DNA from: Acidaminobacter hydrogenoformans DSM 2784
GTDB taxonomy: Bacteria > Bacillota > Clostridia > Peptostreptococcales > Acidaminobacteraceae
Direction: 5' to 3'
NCBI RefSeq assembly: GCF_900103005.1
Contig: NZ_FMWL01000003.1
Coordinates: 247,184-311,183, forward strand
Length of the DNA stretch: 64,000 nt
This document shows, piece after piece, positions 35,982 to 44,895 of the stretch. Under the pieces are notes generated by a model. It searched no databases. It had not been told where the DNA came from and saw only the letters and a program-made list of their open reading frames with translations. Each line of letters starts with the position of its first letter. Position 1 is the stretch's first letter. A program made the translations under genes and the position numbers.

Positions 35982-36498
35982 GGTCGTCGCGCTCCTCCGA
36001 GTTATTATGCATTCCCTTTTCTGTCTGTAGAGATTGATGTGGGGCTTGATCTGGCACCCCGGTGTTCAAGCTGAGCAGCTGGCTGAACTTTTTCAGCCCG
36101 GAGAGCATTTCCTTGAGCTCGTCCTCGTCAACCGCATCCATCATGTAGCTGATTTTCTTGTCAAAGGCTTGGTTTATGATCGCCATTCGCGCTTCGCCGT
36201 CCTTGGTCAGAGCCAGCATGACCATGCGCTCGTCCAGTGCGTTGCGCCGCCTGTCGATCAGGCCGAGCTTCTCGAGCCTTTTGCACATGGTTGACACATT
36301 GGTGCCGGCTTGGCCCAGATGGCTGGCCATTTCACCTATTGCCATGGTGCCGTCATTATAGAGCTCCATGAGGAGCCTGAGCTGCATGGCCGTCAGTCCA
36401 TGACGCACTGCCTCTTGGTTTAGCAATGTGTTTGTACAGTCGTTGATCTTTTTTGAATAGTCCAGGAGACTGCGTTTAAATGCCTCAATGACCACCAA
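35971..36498 (-). CDS. MarR-family transcriptional regulator
   Basis: A 175-residue winged-helix regulator. The wHTH region reads LTAMQLRLLMELYNDGTMAIGEMASHLGQAGTNVSTMCKRLEKLGLIDRRRNALDERMVML, with the conserved DxR wing (DERMV). A charged tail of about 30 residues after residue 145 overlaps the start of ftsH. Start at TTG 36498 with GGAGGTGA about four bases upstream (a GTG three bases on is also possible). It likely controls its own operon and thus ftsH. Confidence 0.8.
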   Translation of the reverse strand: MVVIEAFKRSLLDYSKKINDCTNTLLNQEAVRHGLTAMQLRLLMELYNDGTMAIGEMASHLGQAGTNVSTMCKRLEKLGLIDRRRNALDERMVMLALTKDGEARMAIINQAFDKKISYMMDAVDEDELKEMLSGLKKFSQLLSLNTGVPDQAPHQSLQTEKGMHNNSEERDDHEI

Positions 36499-36591
36499 TG
36501 CGTCACCTCCATACTTTCACTCTTAGATATATATACATTATAGCTATTATGAATCATAAATATTATTAAGAATCTATTAAATAATGCTTTG

Positions 36592-37293
36592 TTAATTCTC
36601 AGGGTGACAAAGCTCTGCCTCAAAAATATAGCCCACACCCCGCACAGATTTAATGTAAGCTTGGTCATCCTCCCCCAGGCGAATTTTCTGCCTCAGCCTT
36701 TTAATATAAGCCGTCACAGTGTTCTCATCATAGTGCTCGCTTTCCCAGACCTCGGCCAAGAGCATCTTTCGGGAAAAAACGACGCCCGGATGCTCAATCA
36801 AAAAGGTCAGCAGCTTAAATTCCGTCGAGGAGAGCACCAGCTCCTCTTCCCCTTTCATCAAGCGGTGGGCACTTTTAATAAATGTAAAGTCCCCAAATCG
36901 AATGGCCTGATCCGGCTTGAAGATCTCATTGTATTCTGTATAACGTCTCAGGTGGGCTTTAATGCGTGCTATCAGTTCCATAGGATCGAAGGGTTTCGTG
37001 ATATAATCATCCGCACCGTAACCCAAACCCAGGATCTTATCCGCGGATGAGATATTCGCGCTGAGAAAAATTATTGGTACTTTGTATCGTTCGCGAATCC
37101 ATTTACAAGCCTCCATACCCCCTATGTCCTCCATGTTCACATCCAGCAGGACCAGGTCGATCCGCTCATCCATCAAGGCAATGGCGTCCCTGCCATCATA
37201 GGCCTTTACAACGTTCATGCCTTCAAGGGTCAAAAACTGCTCCACCATTTTAACTATGCGTTTATCATCATCCACAACCAGAATTCTCGGCAT
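36592..37293 (-). CDS. OmpR-family response regulator
   Basis: A 233-residue regulator. Receiver MPRILVVDDDKR with phospho-acceptor LVLLDVNMEDIGG and lysine in YITKPFDP, then an OmpR winged helix (GDFTFIKSAHRLM through YIKRLRQKIRLGEDDQAYIKSVRGVGYIF). The ATG at 37293 has GGGAG upstream. No kinase lies beside it on the same strand. The likely partner is the Cache kinase at 38957-40879, on the far side of the divergent YjiH gene. Two tandem direct repeats in the divergent gap suit OmpR-type binding. Confidence 0.85.
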   Translation of the reverse strand: MPRILVVDDDKRIVKMVEQFLTLEGMNVVKAYDGRDAIALMDERIDLVLLDVNMEDIGGMEACKWIRERYKVPIIFLSANISSADKILGLGYGADDYITKPFDPMELIARIKAHLRRYTEYNEIFKPDQAIRFGDFTFIKSAHRLMKGEEELVLSSTEFKLLTFLIEHPGVVFSRKMLLAEVWESEHYDENTVTAYIKRLRQKIRLGEDDQAYIKSVRGVGYIFEAELCHPEN

Positions 37294-37344
37294 TATACTC
37301 CCTCTTTCCATATGCATTCGAGTCATTGTATACCTATATACCCT

Positions 37345-37365
37345 TTGGTGACAAATTGGTGACAA
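37345..37365. promoter_or_regulatory. Tandem direct repeat, OmpR-type regulator binding site
   Basis: TTGGTGACAA occurs twice with an 11-bp period, located 50-70 bases upstream of the response-regulator start and about 110-130 upstream of the YjiH gene. The 11-bp spacing is typical for OmpR/PhoB-type dimers. Confidence 0.65.
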
Positions 37366-37474
37366 GCTTATGATGGCTTCGTTAATTTTAAAGAAAATTC
37401 AAATTTTCGAGGTATAGTGAGTCATATCATTTCACTTCATCGTCATCATTATAACTCATAGGGGAGGCAATATT

Positions 37475-38794
37475 ATGGAAAAAAGCGTCAACAGCCAGCA
37501 ACCGGCCGTCTCATCGCACAACCTCGCGAAATTGGTGCTTTACAGCGCTATCGGCATCTTGATGTTCTTTATCCCCATCACTATTGGAGAAAAGACGACC
37601 ATCCCCCTCGACCATTTAGTCACCTTTATAACGACAACTTCGGGCGGCGCCGCGAAATTTTACGCCCTCGCCGTCATCATCATGGGTGGCCTGCGTCCCT
37701 TCATCATCAGAACCTGGAACAAAGATCCCGTCACCCTCTTCTTCTCCATCTTCAAAGTCATTGGCATTGGTGTCGCATTCATGGCCGTGTTCAATTTTGG
37801 TCCGGCATTTCTCTTTGAACCTGATATGATCCCATTCTTACTTAACAAGCTCGTCATTCCCGTAGGTCTTATTGTCCCTATTGGTTCGGTATTCCTGGCG
37901 TTCCTGGTCGGTTATGGCCTCCTCGAATTCATTGGCGTCATTGTCAGACCCGTCATGCGCCCTATCTGGAAGACGCCTGGCCGCTCAGCGGTTGACGCGG
38001 TCGCGTCCTTCGTTGGCAGCTATTCCATAGGCCTCCTCATCACCAACCGCGTTTTCAAAGAAGGCAAATACACCATCAAGGAAGCGTCCATTATCGCTAC
38101 AGGCTTCTCCACCGTTTCAGCGACCTTCATGATCATTGTGGCCAAGACCCTTGGCCTTATGGACCACTGGAACGCCTACTTCTGGTCTACGCTGGTCATC
38201 ACTTTCATAGTCACCGCCATCACCGTCAGAATCTACCCGCTTAAAAATAAGAGCGACGACTATATCACAGAAGTGGGCGACCCTGAGCCGGAGCTTCACG
38301 GCAACCTGTTCAAAAACGCCGTTGACGAAGGCCTGAAGGCGACGAGCCATGCCCTCCCTATTGGGAAAAACGTCACAGATAACTTAAAAGACGGCTTCGT
38401 CATGGCCATGGGCATTCTCCCAACCATTCTCTCCGTTGGCCTCCTCGGACTCCTTCTCGCGAAGTATACGCCGGTATTCGACGTCATAGGCTACATCTTC
38501 TATCCATTCACCTGGGCACTGCAAATTCCGGAGCCTATGCTCGCGGCTAAAGCCTCGGCCCTTGAAATCGCGGAGATGTTCCTCCCGGCACTTCTCGTCG
38601 TGGAAGCCCCTATGGTCACGAAGTATATCATAGCCGTCGTCTCCGTTTCGGCTATCCTATTCTTCTCCGCGTCCATCCCATGCATTCTCTCCACTGAGAT
38701 CCCGCTAAAAATCAAGGACATCCTGATCATCTGGTTTGAAAGAACGGTTTTGACATTGATCTTCGCAACGCCAGTCGCGTTCCTGTTGTTTTAA
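37475..38794 (+). CDS. YjiH-family membrane protein (nucleoside-recognition GATE domain)
   Basis: A 439-residue membrane protein with about 10 hydrophobic helices. It matches the YjiH family, with a GATE (nucleoside recognition) layout: GRSAVDAVASFVGSYSIGLLITNRVFKEGKYTIKEASIIATGFSTVSATFM in the first half and IPEPMLAAKASALEIAEMFLPALLV near the end. A loop in the middle is acidic (about 265-285). GGGAGGC precedes the ATG. Flanked by a divergent response regulator and a following kinase, so its product or its flux is probably the sensed item. Substrate unknown. Confidence 0.75.
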   Translation: MEKSVNSQQPAVSSHNLAKLVLYSAIGILMFFIPITIGEKTTIPLDHLVTFITTTSGGAAKFYALAVIIMGGLRPFIIRTWNKDPVTLFFSIFKVIGIGVAFMAVFNFGPAFLFEPDMIPFLLNKLVIPVGLIVPIGSVFLAFLVGYGLLEFIGVIVRPVMRPIWKTPGRSAVDAVASFVGSYSIGLLITNRVFKEGKYTIKEASIIATGFSTVSATFMIIVAKTLGLMDHWNAYFWSTLVITFIVTAITVRIYPLKNKSDDYITEVGDPEPELHGNLFKNAVDEGLKATSHALPIGKNVTDNLKDGFVMAMGILPTILSVGLLGLLLAKYTPVFDVIGYIFYPFTWALQIPEPMLAAKASALEIAEMFLPALLVVEAPMVTKYIIAVVSVSAILFFSASIPCILSTEIPLKIKDILIIWFERTVLTLIFATPVAFLLF

Positions 38795-38802
38795 AGGCTG
38801 AG

Positions 38803-38884
38803 GCCGATGGTCCCTGAGCCGCAAAAACGCTCAACGCTTCATGTTTATGGTACAATTAAGGTGTCTGGGCTGATGACCATCGGC
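38803..38884. repeat. Inverted repeat between the YjiH gene and the Cache kinase
   Basis: GCCGATGGTC (38803-38812) and GACCATCGGC (38875-38884) lie between the genes. Inside is an extended -10 sequence TGGTACAAT (38848-38856), a possible internal promoter. A related block, GCCGATGGTCCCTTAGC, occurs at 4829, next to the EamA terminator. Confidence 0.5.
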
Positions 38885-38956
38885 TCAGGCACTTTTTATA
38901 GTTTTTGTTTGTCGATGCATCAATCGAGGACGAAAAGACGAGAGCGAGGGATGCCC

Positions 38957-40879
38957 ATGAGCTTGAGAAGACGCCTGGCACTGGTTTTATGTGCTTTAAT
39001 CCTATTCTTGACAGTTTCCGTCAGTTATTTGCTGTATCGAAGGTCCGCCGGCATCATCAATCAGGACGCCAGCGACTACATGTCTGCCCAGCTGGAGCGG
39101 GCGAAAGAAAACATTGATCTCCTGCTTGAGATTACACAGCTGGAAACCAAAAATCTCGCAGGCGATCTGACCGTCAGGCGTTTCCTGGAAGGCGGGCTGT
39201 CCCAGGAGGAAGCGAGCGCCTATCTGAAAGCGCTAAAGACTGCGCAGACCGACGCGCCAAAGCACTACATGGATATGTTTATCCTGGACTTGACCGGCCA
39301 CATTACCGCCGCGACAGACCCCAGCTTCATCCAGCTGGATCTGTCGACCCGGGATTACTATCAAAAGTCCCTGCGCACCGGGGAAACCGTCACCAGCGAC
39401 ATTCTGATCGGCCGGGCGGATGACTCGCTGATCGTCATCACCGTCAGCCCCATTTACAACGAAGAGGGCGCGCTGCTGGCCCACGCCGGCATTGCGATTT
39501 ACGCGGAGTACCTTTCCAGCATAGTCAAGACCTTTGAGCTGGGTGAAAACGGCTACTACATCATTCTGGACTCACAGAGCCGTATCCTCTCCCACCCCGA
39601 AGTTTCGCTCATCGCCACAGCGGCGACCATTGAGCTTCCGGAAGTCTTTGACCTGGAAAGCGAGTCAGGGATGGGCGCCTCTGCCCTCCCCGTCATTCAA
39701 GCCTCTGAAGATGGCAGTGAGCGGATGATGTTCAAACGCATGGACAGTAACCGCTGGATCCTGATCGCCGTCCTCCCGGAGGCGGAGCTTCGCGCGAAGT
39801 CCATCAGCCTGCTGTCGGACGTCATCCTGATTGGCGTGATCACCAGTGTACTGGCAGTCCTTGCAGCGCTCTACATCTCCGGAAAGATTACTGCGCCAAT
39901 AGTCGCCATCACCCACTCCATCAACCTGGCCGCCAAAAGCAGTCAGCGTCTGACCCAGTCGGTTTCAAGCGCCATCAGAGACTTGGGAGATTCCGACAAG
40001 CTGTTCGGTTCCGACAGTGGCCGCGGTCTGGCGGGTCCTGACAGTGCCTCCAGCGAAATCAGCAATCTCAGCGGCTCATATCAAAATTTCAAAGCCACGC
40101 TGAGCGCCCTGATCAAAAACTTCAGTCTGGAAAACGAGCAGCTCCTGAAGCAGACAGAGTCCCTGACCTCTGCCATTGAGACCCGCAATGATCAAACCGC
40201 GAAGTTCGTCTCCTTGCTCTCCCATGATTTAAGGACCACGCTGACGCTGGTCAAAGGTTACAGCAAAGCACTCCTGTCGAGGCCGGACGCAGATGAAGAG
40301 ACCCGCGAGAAATTTTTGAGTGAAATTGTTGAGGGCGCAGCGGATCTGGAGCGCATTTCCTCGGATATCCTGGATTCAGCTTATGAGGCGCAGTCCGCGC
40401 CAAAGCTTCACATTGAGGAAGTGGACGGGGCTTCGTACACCGCACGCCTCTTTGAGAATTCAAAGCGTTATATTCTGGAGGCAGGCTGTCAGTTTGAAGG
40501 CCTTTGTGAAATAGACTCCGGACAGTTGGCCATTGATCCCGTTAAAATTTCAAGGGTCTGGAACAACCTGCTTAGCAACGCTGTGAAGTATTCCCAAGCC
40601 GGAGGTGTGATTCGCGTGGACATGCGCCGGGTAGAGGGCGTCGATGGAAGCCGTGTCGAGCTTCGGATCGAGGATCATGGCATAGGGATTCCTAAAGAGG
40701 ATCAGCTCAAGATTTTTGACATGTTCTTTTCCGGCAGTCATAACCGCAAAAAAAGCTATGGCCTTGGGCTCTTTATCGCCAAATCGTTTTTGCAGGCCCA
40801 TGGCTCAGAGCTCAGGTTTACCTCCGAGGAGGGCTGCGGGACGACGTTTTGGTTTGAGCTGCCGCTTGAAACTAAGTGA
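38957..40879 (+). CDS. Cache-domain sensor histidine kinase
   Basis: About 640 residues. Transmembrane helix at about 7-26, a large extracytoplasmic double Cache domain (about 30-285; MDMFILDLTGHITAATDPSF, STRDYYQKSLRTGETVTSDI, GYYIILDSQSRILSHPE), a second helix at about 287-307, a linker, then a kinase core with H-box LLSHDLRTTLTLVKGY (the usual proline after Arg-Thr is Thr) and ATPase boxes NNLLSNAVKYS, DHGIGIPKEDQ and GLGLFIAKSF. I take the ATG at 38957 with GAGGG upstream. It is the probable partner of the divergent OmpR-type regulator. Small organic molecules are the common Cache ligands. Confidence 0.82.
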   Translation: MSLRRRLALVLCALILFLTVSVSYLLYRRSAGIINQDASDYMSAQLERAKENIDLLLEITQLETKNLAGDLTVRRFLEGGLSQEEASAYLKALKTAQTDAPKHYMDMFILDLTGHITAATDPSFIQLDLSTRDYYQKSLRTGETVTSDILIGRADDSLIVITVSPIYNEEGALLAHAGIAIYAEYLSSIVKTFELGENGYYIILDSQSRILSHPEVSLIATAATIELPEVFDLESESGMGASALPVIQASEDGSERMMFKRMDSNRWILIAVLPEAELRAKSISLLSDVILIGVITSVLAVLAALYISGKITAPIVAITHSINLAAKSSQRLTQSVSSAIRDLGDSDKLFGSDSGRGLAGPDSASSEISNLSGSYQNFKATLSALIKNFSLENEQLLKQTESLTSAIETRNDQTAKFVSLLSHDLRTTLTLVKGYSKALLSRPDADEETREKFLSEIVEGAADLERISSDILDSAYEAQSAPKLHIEEVDGASYTARLFENSKRYILEAGCQFEGLCEIDSGQLAIDPVKISRVWNNLLSNAVKYSQAGGVIRVDMRRVEGVDGSRVELRIEDHGIGIPKEDQLKIFDMFFSGSHNRKKSYGLGLFIAKSFLQAHGSELRFTSEEGCGTTFWFELPLETK

Positions 40880-40904
40880 AATCATTCGCAGCGATAGTTA
40901 AATG

Positions 40905-40990
40905 AAACAAAAGACAGATGGTCATCATGTGATTGATTTCCATCTGTCGATTCATTTTTTTGTGGGGGCTTTTGAGACAGACTCTTCCCC
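40905..40990 (-). mobile_element. Solo relic end of an IS1182-like element
   Basis: On the minus strand this reads GAGTCTGTCTCAAAAGCCCCC, then ACAGATGGAAATCAA, a short loop and TGATGACCATCTGTC. The same terminal-plus-hairpin order is seen at the left end of the element at 63677. No transposase remains. The hairpin may now end transcription of the kinase gene. Confidence 0.65.
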
Positions 40991-40997
40991 TTTAAAG

Positions 40998-41059
40998 CGG
41001 CTGGCGCTTAAGACACGGGCAGGAAATACGCCCGCGACTTAAGTGCCAGCCGTTTTTTT
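40998..41059 (+). terminator. Terminator between kinase and hutG
   Basis: CGGCTGGC-CTTAAG pairs with CTTAAG-GCCAGCCG and is followed by seven T residues on the plus strand. Confidence 0.85.
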
Positions 41060-42089
41060 ATCGTTCAGCCATGAGTAAATGCCTGTTCTGGCAAAGCGTG
41101 TTCACAACCGTAAAAATTAAAACTTTAGCCAGGCTCGCCGTTATATTGTCTTGATCAAAACGCGGCGAAACCTCCGCAATGTCAAAGCTGACAGCTTTTC
41201 CAGACCGAAGGAGCAGCTTCAGCATCTTTATAGCCAGCTCCGGATCTACGCCAAGAGGCTGTGGCGCGCTGACACCTGGGGCAAAGGCGGAGGAAAACAC
41301 ATCCGCGCAAATTGTGACATAGAGCTGATCTGCGTCCGCTAAAAAATCCTCTATAGACTCACTGATCTGCCAAGGGTCTTCCTTTAGAAGGTCTCTTGCC
41401 AATTTATATCTGACACCCAAGTCCTCTGCAGTGCGAAACAGTTCAAGGGTATTGCTGTATCGCTGAACGCCTGCGCAGTAATACAAAAATGGCAGCTTCT
41501 TTTCCGCGTTTAAATCCGCAATTTGCTTAAACATGGTGCCTGAGCTTCCGCCATTTGGATAAGGCCTGAGGTCAAAATGGGCATCGAAATTGAATATGCC
41601 AATTCTTGGCGGGGTTTGTCCCTGCTCCAGGTGGCTCACCAGTCCTTGATAATGCCCATAGGCTACCGCATGGCCGCCGCCAAGGACAATGGGAAAAAGC
41701 TTGAGTTCAAGGAGCTTCTTTACCGCGAGTCCAAGCTGTCGTTGACTTTCTTCCAGGTCGCCGTCCTCACAAACTACATCTCCGGCATCAAACAGCGCCA
41801 CAGAGGGATCAAAGGTACAGGGCAAATTCGCCAGCTCGCGGCGTATGCTTGCCGGACCGTTGACCGCACCTACACGGCCTTTGTTTCTGCGTATGCCCTC
41901 ATCTGACTTAAAGCCAAGGAAGGCAAAGCCGAGAGGGCCTTCAAAAGGCTTTAAAGCTTTTTGGGTCAAATCTAAAGCTTTGACGCACTGATGCCAGCGG
42001 AAAGCATAATAGTTGTCTTCACTGTCCACACGTCCGTGCCATAATTCGGGGTTGTCCAGGGGTTTGTAGCGATCCAGTTGATCATGCAT
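41058..42089 (-). CDS. hutG: Formimidoylglutamase (HutG-like, ureohydrolase family)
   Basis: A 343-residue binuclear-manganese ureohydrolase. Metal-binding blocks are GGGHAVAYGH, FNFDAHFDLRPYPNGGSSG and ICADVFSSAFAPGVSAPQP, the last ending with AEVSPRFDQDNITASLAKVL. The long N terminus (DNPELWHGRVD) and the block RRNKGRVGAVNGPASIRREL fit formimidoylglutamase, which releases glutamate and formamide in histidine breakdown, better than arginase or agmatinase. In the third metal motif the usual SFDxDxxDP has become ICADVFSSAF, a divergence that leaves some doubt about metal binding. The ATG at 42089 has GGAGGG upstream. A promoter TTGACG-N17-TGCTAA lies at 42183-42155. Confidence 0.75.
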   Translation of the reverse strand: MHDQLDRYKPLDNPELWHGRVDSEDNYYAFRWHQCVKALDLTQKALKPFEGPLGFAFLGFKSDEGIRRNKGRVGAVNGPASIRRELANLPCTFDPSVALFDAGDVVCEDGDLEESQRQLGLAVKKLLELKLFPIVLGGGHAVAYGHYQGLVSHLEQGQTPPRIGIFNFDAHFDLRPYPNGGSSGTMFKQIADLNAEKKLPFLYYCAGVQRYSNTLELFRTAEDLGVRYKLARDLLKEDPWQISESIEDFLADADQLYVTICADVFSSAFAPGVSAPQPLGVDPELAIKMLKLLLRSGKAVSFDIAEVSPRFDQDNITASLAKVLIFTVVNTLCQNRHLLMAER

Positions 42090-42154
42090 TACTTTGTCCC
42101 TCCAGTTCAGCCCGGTTGCTTCAGAGGCTATGTGCCAACCGGATTGAAATGAGC

Positions 42155-42216
42155 TTAGCATAAGGCTGTCAACAATTCGTCAAATCTTTGGCGTGTAAGA
42201 ACGGCAGAGTGCCGTT
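42155..42216 (-). promoter_or_regulatory. hutG promoter with upstream palindrome
   Basis: On the minus strand TTGACG (42183-42178), 17 bases, TGCTAA (42160-42155). Just upstream AACGGCA-GAG-TGCCGTT (42200-42216) is a perfect 7-bp dyad that may be an operator. Confidence 0.55.
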
Positions 42217-42276
42217 ATTTCTCATCATGCTAACTAAAAATTTTAATATTCCAATTATCGAAACAAAAAACTAAGA

Positions 42277-42313
42277 GGGGATTGTAAACTATTTTTGATA
42301 ACTTACAATCCCC
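42277..42313 (-). terminator. Terminator of the NCS1 permease gene
   Basis: GGGGATTGTAA / TTACAATCCCC stem. On the minus strand TTTTTTG follows a few bases on. Confidence 0.8.
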
Positions 42314-42329
42314 CAATTTTATTGCTTAC

Positions 42330-43637
42330 TTAAGCTTCTTCATGTGTAACCTTTCCGCCATCATAAAGACTTATATTTTGCCTTATAACAATTTTCATCA
42401 GTGAAAAATAGATAATTCCCCCTATGATAAATGAGTTAATTGCCCCAACACCAAATGAAATTTGTTTAGCGAATACACTCGCCAGAACAACTGAAATCAA
42501 AGCCACAATGTTCCATTGCTTATATTGAGTGTTTTTATCAAATGTATATTCATCCTTCTTGCCAAGCATATAGTAGTCAATTACGATAACACCACCTATA
42601 GGAGGTACAAACAAGCCCAAGAATACTAAAAACGGAACAAAGTAGTCTGTAATGCCTAATACGCCAATTAGAGTAGCAATGATACCGAGTACTATTGAAA
42701 TCTTATATTTTGGTATCGGTTTAATATTTGAAACTCCTAATGAAGCTGAATACAAGTTATTATCGTTACTTGTCCATTGGGCTAAAATAACCATTAATAA
42801 CGAGGATAATCCCATCCCCAAACCAACCATTGCACCCATAATGGTATCTGTTCCTGCGGCTTTAACCATGATCATTCCTGCTAAATTTGCACAAGCAAAT
42901 ACAATCATAGCGATGAATGAAGCTATCCAATTATGGCGCTTATTTTTTACATATCTAGATACATCAGGTTGCATAATACTACCTACAATCCATCCTCCAA
43001 TAACTATTGTAATCCCTGTTCCTAAGGATGCCGGGGTCTCTGGTGCAATTTGCATAATAGCTTCGATCCCCAAATTATTAATTGCTAAATAACTTCCCCA
43101 TCCGCAAATTATTAAGATGACTGGAGATGCAATCGTACTCAAAATAGAAAGACCTTTATAACCAATGATCGCAGTAGTCATCATTAGAATTCCGCCCCAA
43201 AATGCAGCTACGGGAATTTGCCCCAAAAAGCTATCTGGATATAGCATATTTATAGTTTGTCCAAAAAAACCAGTTTGATATGCATACCATCCTGTTAAAG
43301 TTATTGCCCAGATCAAACCAACAATTTTTGATCCTTTTCTACCAAATGAATGTCTCGATAATACTGAGAATGTTACTCCACAGTCTGCGCCGATACCACC
43401 CACTACACCTGCCATTATAAGCAAGAAGATACAACCACCAAGGATTGACAATACAGCATCTTTGAAAGTAAACATGGTTGCTAATGATGCGCCTGTGTAT
43501 AATGTAGACATTGCTACAGCTAAGCCTGCAGTTACACATGATAATTCTAATAAATTCCTTCGCTTTTCCTTGGGAACTGGTTCAGTTGGGTAGTCATATA
43601 ATGCACTATCTTTATAGTCCTTATTACTATCTGCCAT
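42330..43637 (-). CDS. NCS1-family permease (cytosine/purine/hydantoin type)
   Basis: A 435-residue membrane protein with 12 hydrophobic helices. CodB/NCS1 features are YDYPTEPVPKEKRRNLLELSCVTAGLAVAMSTLYTGASLA, the SFGRKGSKIVGLIWAITLTGWYAYQTGFFGQ region and QPDVSRYVKNKRH in the middle. NCS1 proteins carry cytosine, purines, allantoin or hydantoins with Na+ or H+. The gene is much richer in A+T than its neighbours on both sides, and is the last gene of a three-gene islet. The ATG at 43637 has GGGAGGG upstream. Given the DUF917 gene next door, a hydantoin-like substrate is the best guess. Confidence 0.8.
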   Translation of the reverse strand: MADSNKDYKDSALYDYPTEPVPKEKRRNLLELSCVTAGLAVAMSTLYTGASLATMFTFKDAVLSILGGCIFLLIMAGVVGGIGADCGVTFSVLSRHSFGRKGSKIVGLIWAITLTGWYAYQTGFFGQTINMLYPDSFLGQIPVAAFWGGILMMTTAIIGYKGLSILSTIASPVILIICGWGSYLAINNLGIEAIMQIAPETPASLGTGITIVIGGWIVGSIMQPDVSRYVKNKRHNWIASFIAMIVFACANLAGMIMVKAAGTDTIMGAMVGLGMGLSSLLMVILAQWTSNDNNLYSASLGVSNIKPIPKYKISIVLGIIATLIGVLGITDYFVPFLVFLGLFVPPIGGVIVIDYYMLGKKDEYTFDKNTQYKQWNIVALISVVLASVFAKQISFGVGAINSFIIGGIIYFSLMKIVIRQNISLYDGGKVTHEEA

Positions 43638-43758
43638 AAATAACCCTCCCATTAGGTTTTTCAAATGCTTTTAACTTGTTAGGAATAACGACAACTTACT
43701 AAGCTTTAATTATATTAATGTAAGATGCATTCGACAGCAAAACTTCTTATGTTTGTAA

Positions 43759-44895
43759 CTATTTCTTCTGTGTATCGACAATATCCTCAATTGGAATATA
43801 ATCCATATCAAAGCCAAAATATCTAGGGCCTAGGACATCAATTGCTTTTTTGCTCCTTAGCTGAGGCTTTGAAGAAATGCCGATCACCGCTACATTTTGG
43901 CCAACAATAATTTTAGGATTTGGAATAGGTTCACCTGTCTCTAAATCAACAATACAAATCAAATCCGGGCTGGTAACAAAAGGTTTCTCATTCTTCCACA
44001 TTACATGATTTTCATTTTTAAACCAAATCTTAAATGTATCTCCATCAAATTCATTTACGCCGCTTATTATTGTATTTCCCCAATAATATCCAATTCTGTC
44101 TTCATCTTCAAAGCTCTGAATTTTACCTTTGGCTAATAACCAACCTTTTGTCTTGCAAGTAATCTGATTAATAACATCTAAATTTTGTTCTCTTGATATT
44201 CTGATATGTTTTCCTAATTCGTATGCTTCAGTAAGTGTTCCTGGAATAATCGTTTCTTTCAATTCCTTACCCGTCATTACAAAGCCAGCTTGTCCGGCTA
44301 ATCCATATGCAGAAGCACTTATCATTTTACCAACACGTTCTGCTACTCTTAGACTTGTAGATTCTTTTATGATGCAAACATTTCCCCATTCATCAACTGA
44401 AGTTATTGGCAAATAATCTTTTCCATGCAGATAGGGTGTGATTTGAAGTATTTCTGGAATTGCCCTACCACAAAAATCTCCATCTACAGCAAGCTTGCCA
44501 AGTGATACAGCAGCTGATACTGGGCCAGATGTATTGGCACCAGCTAATTCAATTGGAACAATGGCATCAATTTTTAAGCCTGTATAATGTTCCAGCTCAA
44601 TAACAGCTTTAGCCAACCTTTCTTTTTCACTATTCACACCTTCTACAAAACCAAATCCTTCCATCTCATTAATTACTTCTGAACTATGTGGGGCAATAGA
44701 ACCCATTAAAAATGGACATGCGGTCAAAACATCATCAGATAGATGATCAACTTCAATCCAACCAACTTCTTTACCCTTTTCTATCTCACTCATCAAAGAA
44801 TTTACTCCATTTTCAGGCAGTCCACCACCCCCGGTTGCGTAAAATGTACATCCTCTTACAAAATCCTCAACCTCTTGCTTAGTTGTAAGTTTCAT
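43759..44895 (-). CDS. DUF917/S-methyl-thiohydantoin desulfurase-like protein
   Basis: A 378-residue protein of the DUF917 family, now linked to S-methyl thiohydantoin desulfurase (S-Me-THD). Typical blocks: DFVRGCTFYATGGGGLPENG (N terminus), GFGFVEGVNSEKERLAKAV, PIELAGANTSGPVSAA, AVDGDFCGRAIPEI and GLAGQAGFVMTGKELK. Members are often encoded beside hydantoinases and purine permeases. GGGAGGT before the ATG. A+T-rich like its neighbours. The exact substrate is not shown; breakdown of a (thio)hydantoin is inferred from family and the NCS1 permease. Confidence 0.75.
   Translation of the reverse strand: MKLTTKQEVEDFVRGCTFYATGGGGLPENGVNSLMSEIEKGKEVGWIEVDHLSDDVLTACPFLMGSIAPHSSEVINEMEGFGFVEGVNSEKERLAKAVIELEHYTGLKIDAIVPIELAGANTSGPVSAAVSLGKLAVDGDFCGRAIPEILQITPYLHGKDYLPITSVDEWGNVCIIKESTSLRVAERVGKMISASAYGLAGQAGFVMTGKELKETIIPGTLTEAYELGKHIRISREQNLDVINQITCKTKGWLLAKGKIQSFEDEDRIGYYWGNTIISGVNEFDGDTFKIWFKNENHVMWKNEKPFVTSPDLICIVDLETGEPIPNPKIIVGQNVAVIGISSKPQLRSKKAIDVLGPRYFGFDMDYIPIEDIVDTQKK

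Noticed and set aside
42090..42329. Sigma-54 promoter for hutG (TTGGCAC at about 42136 on the minus strand)
   Set aside because: The -24-like element is present but no TTGC follows at the required distance.
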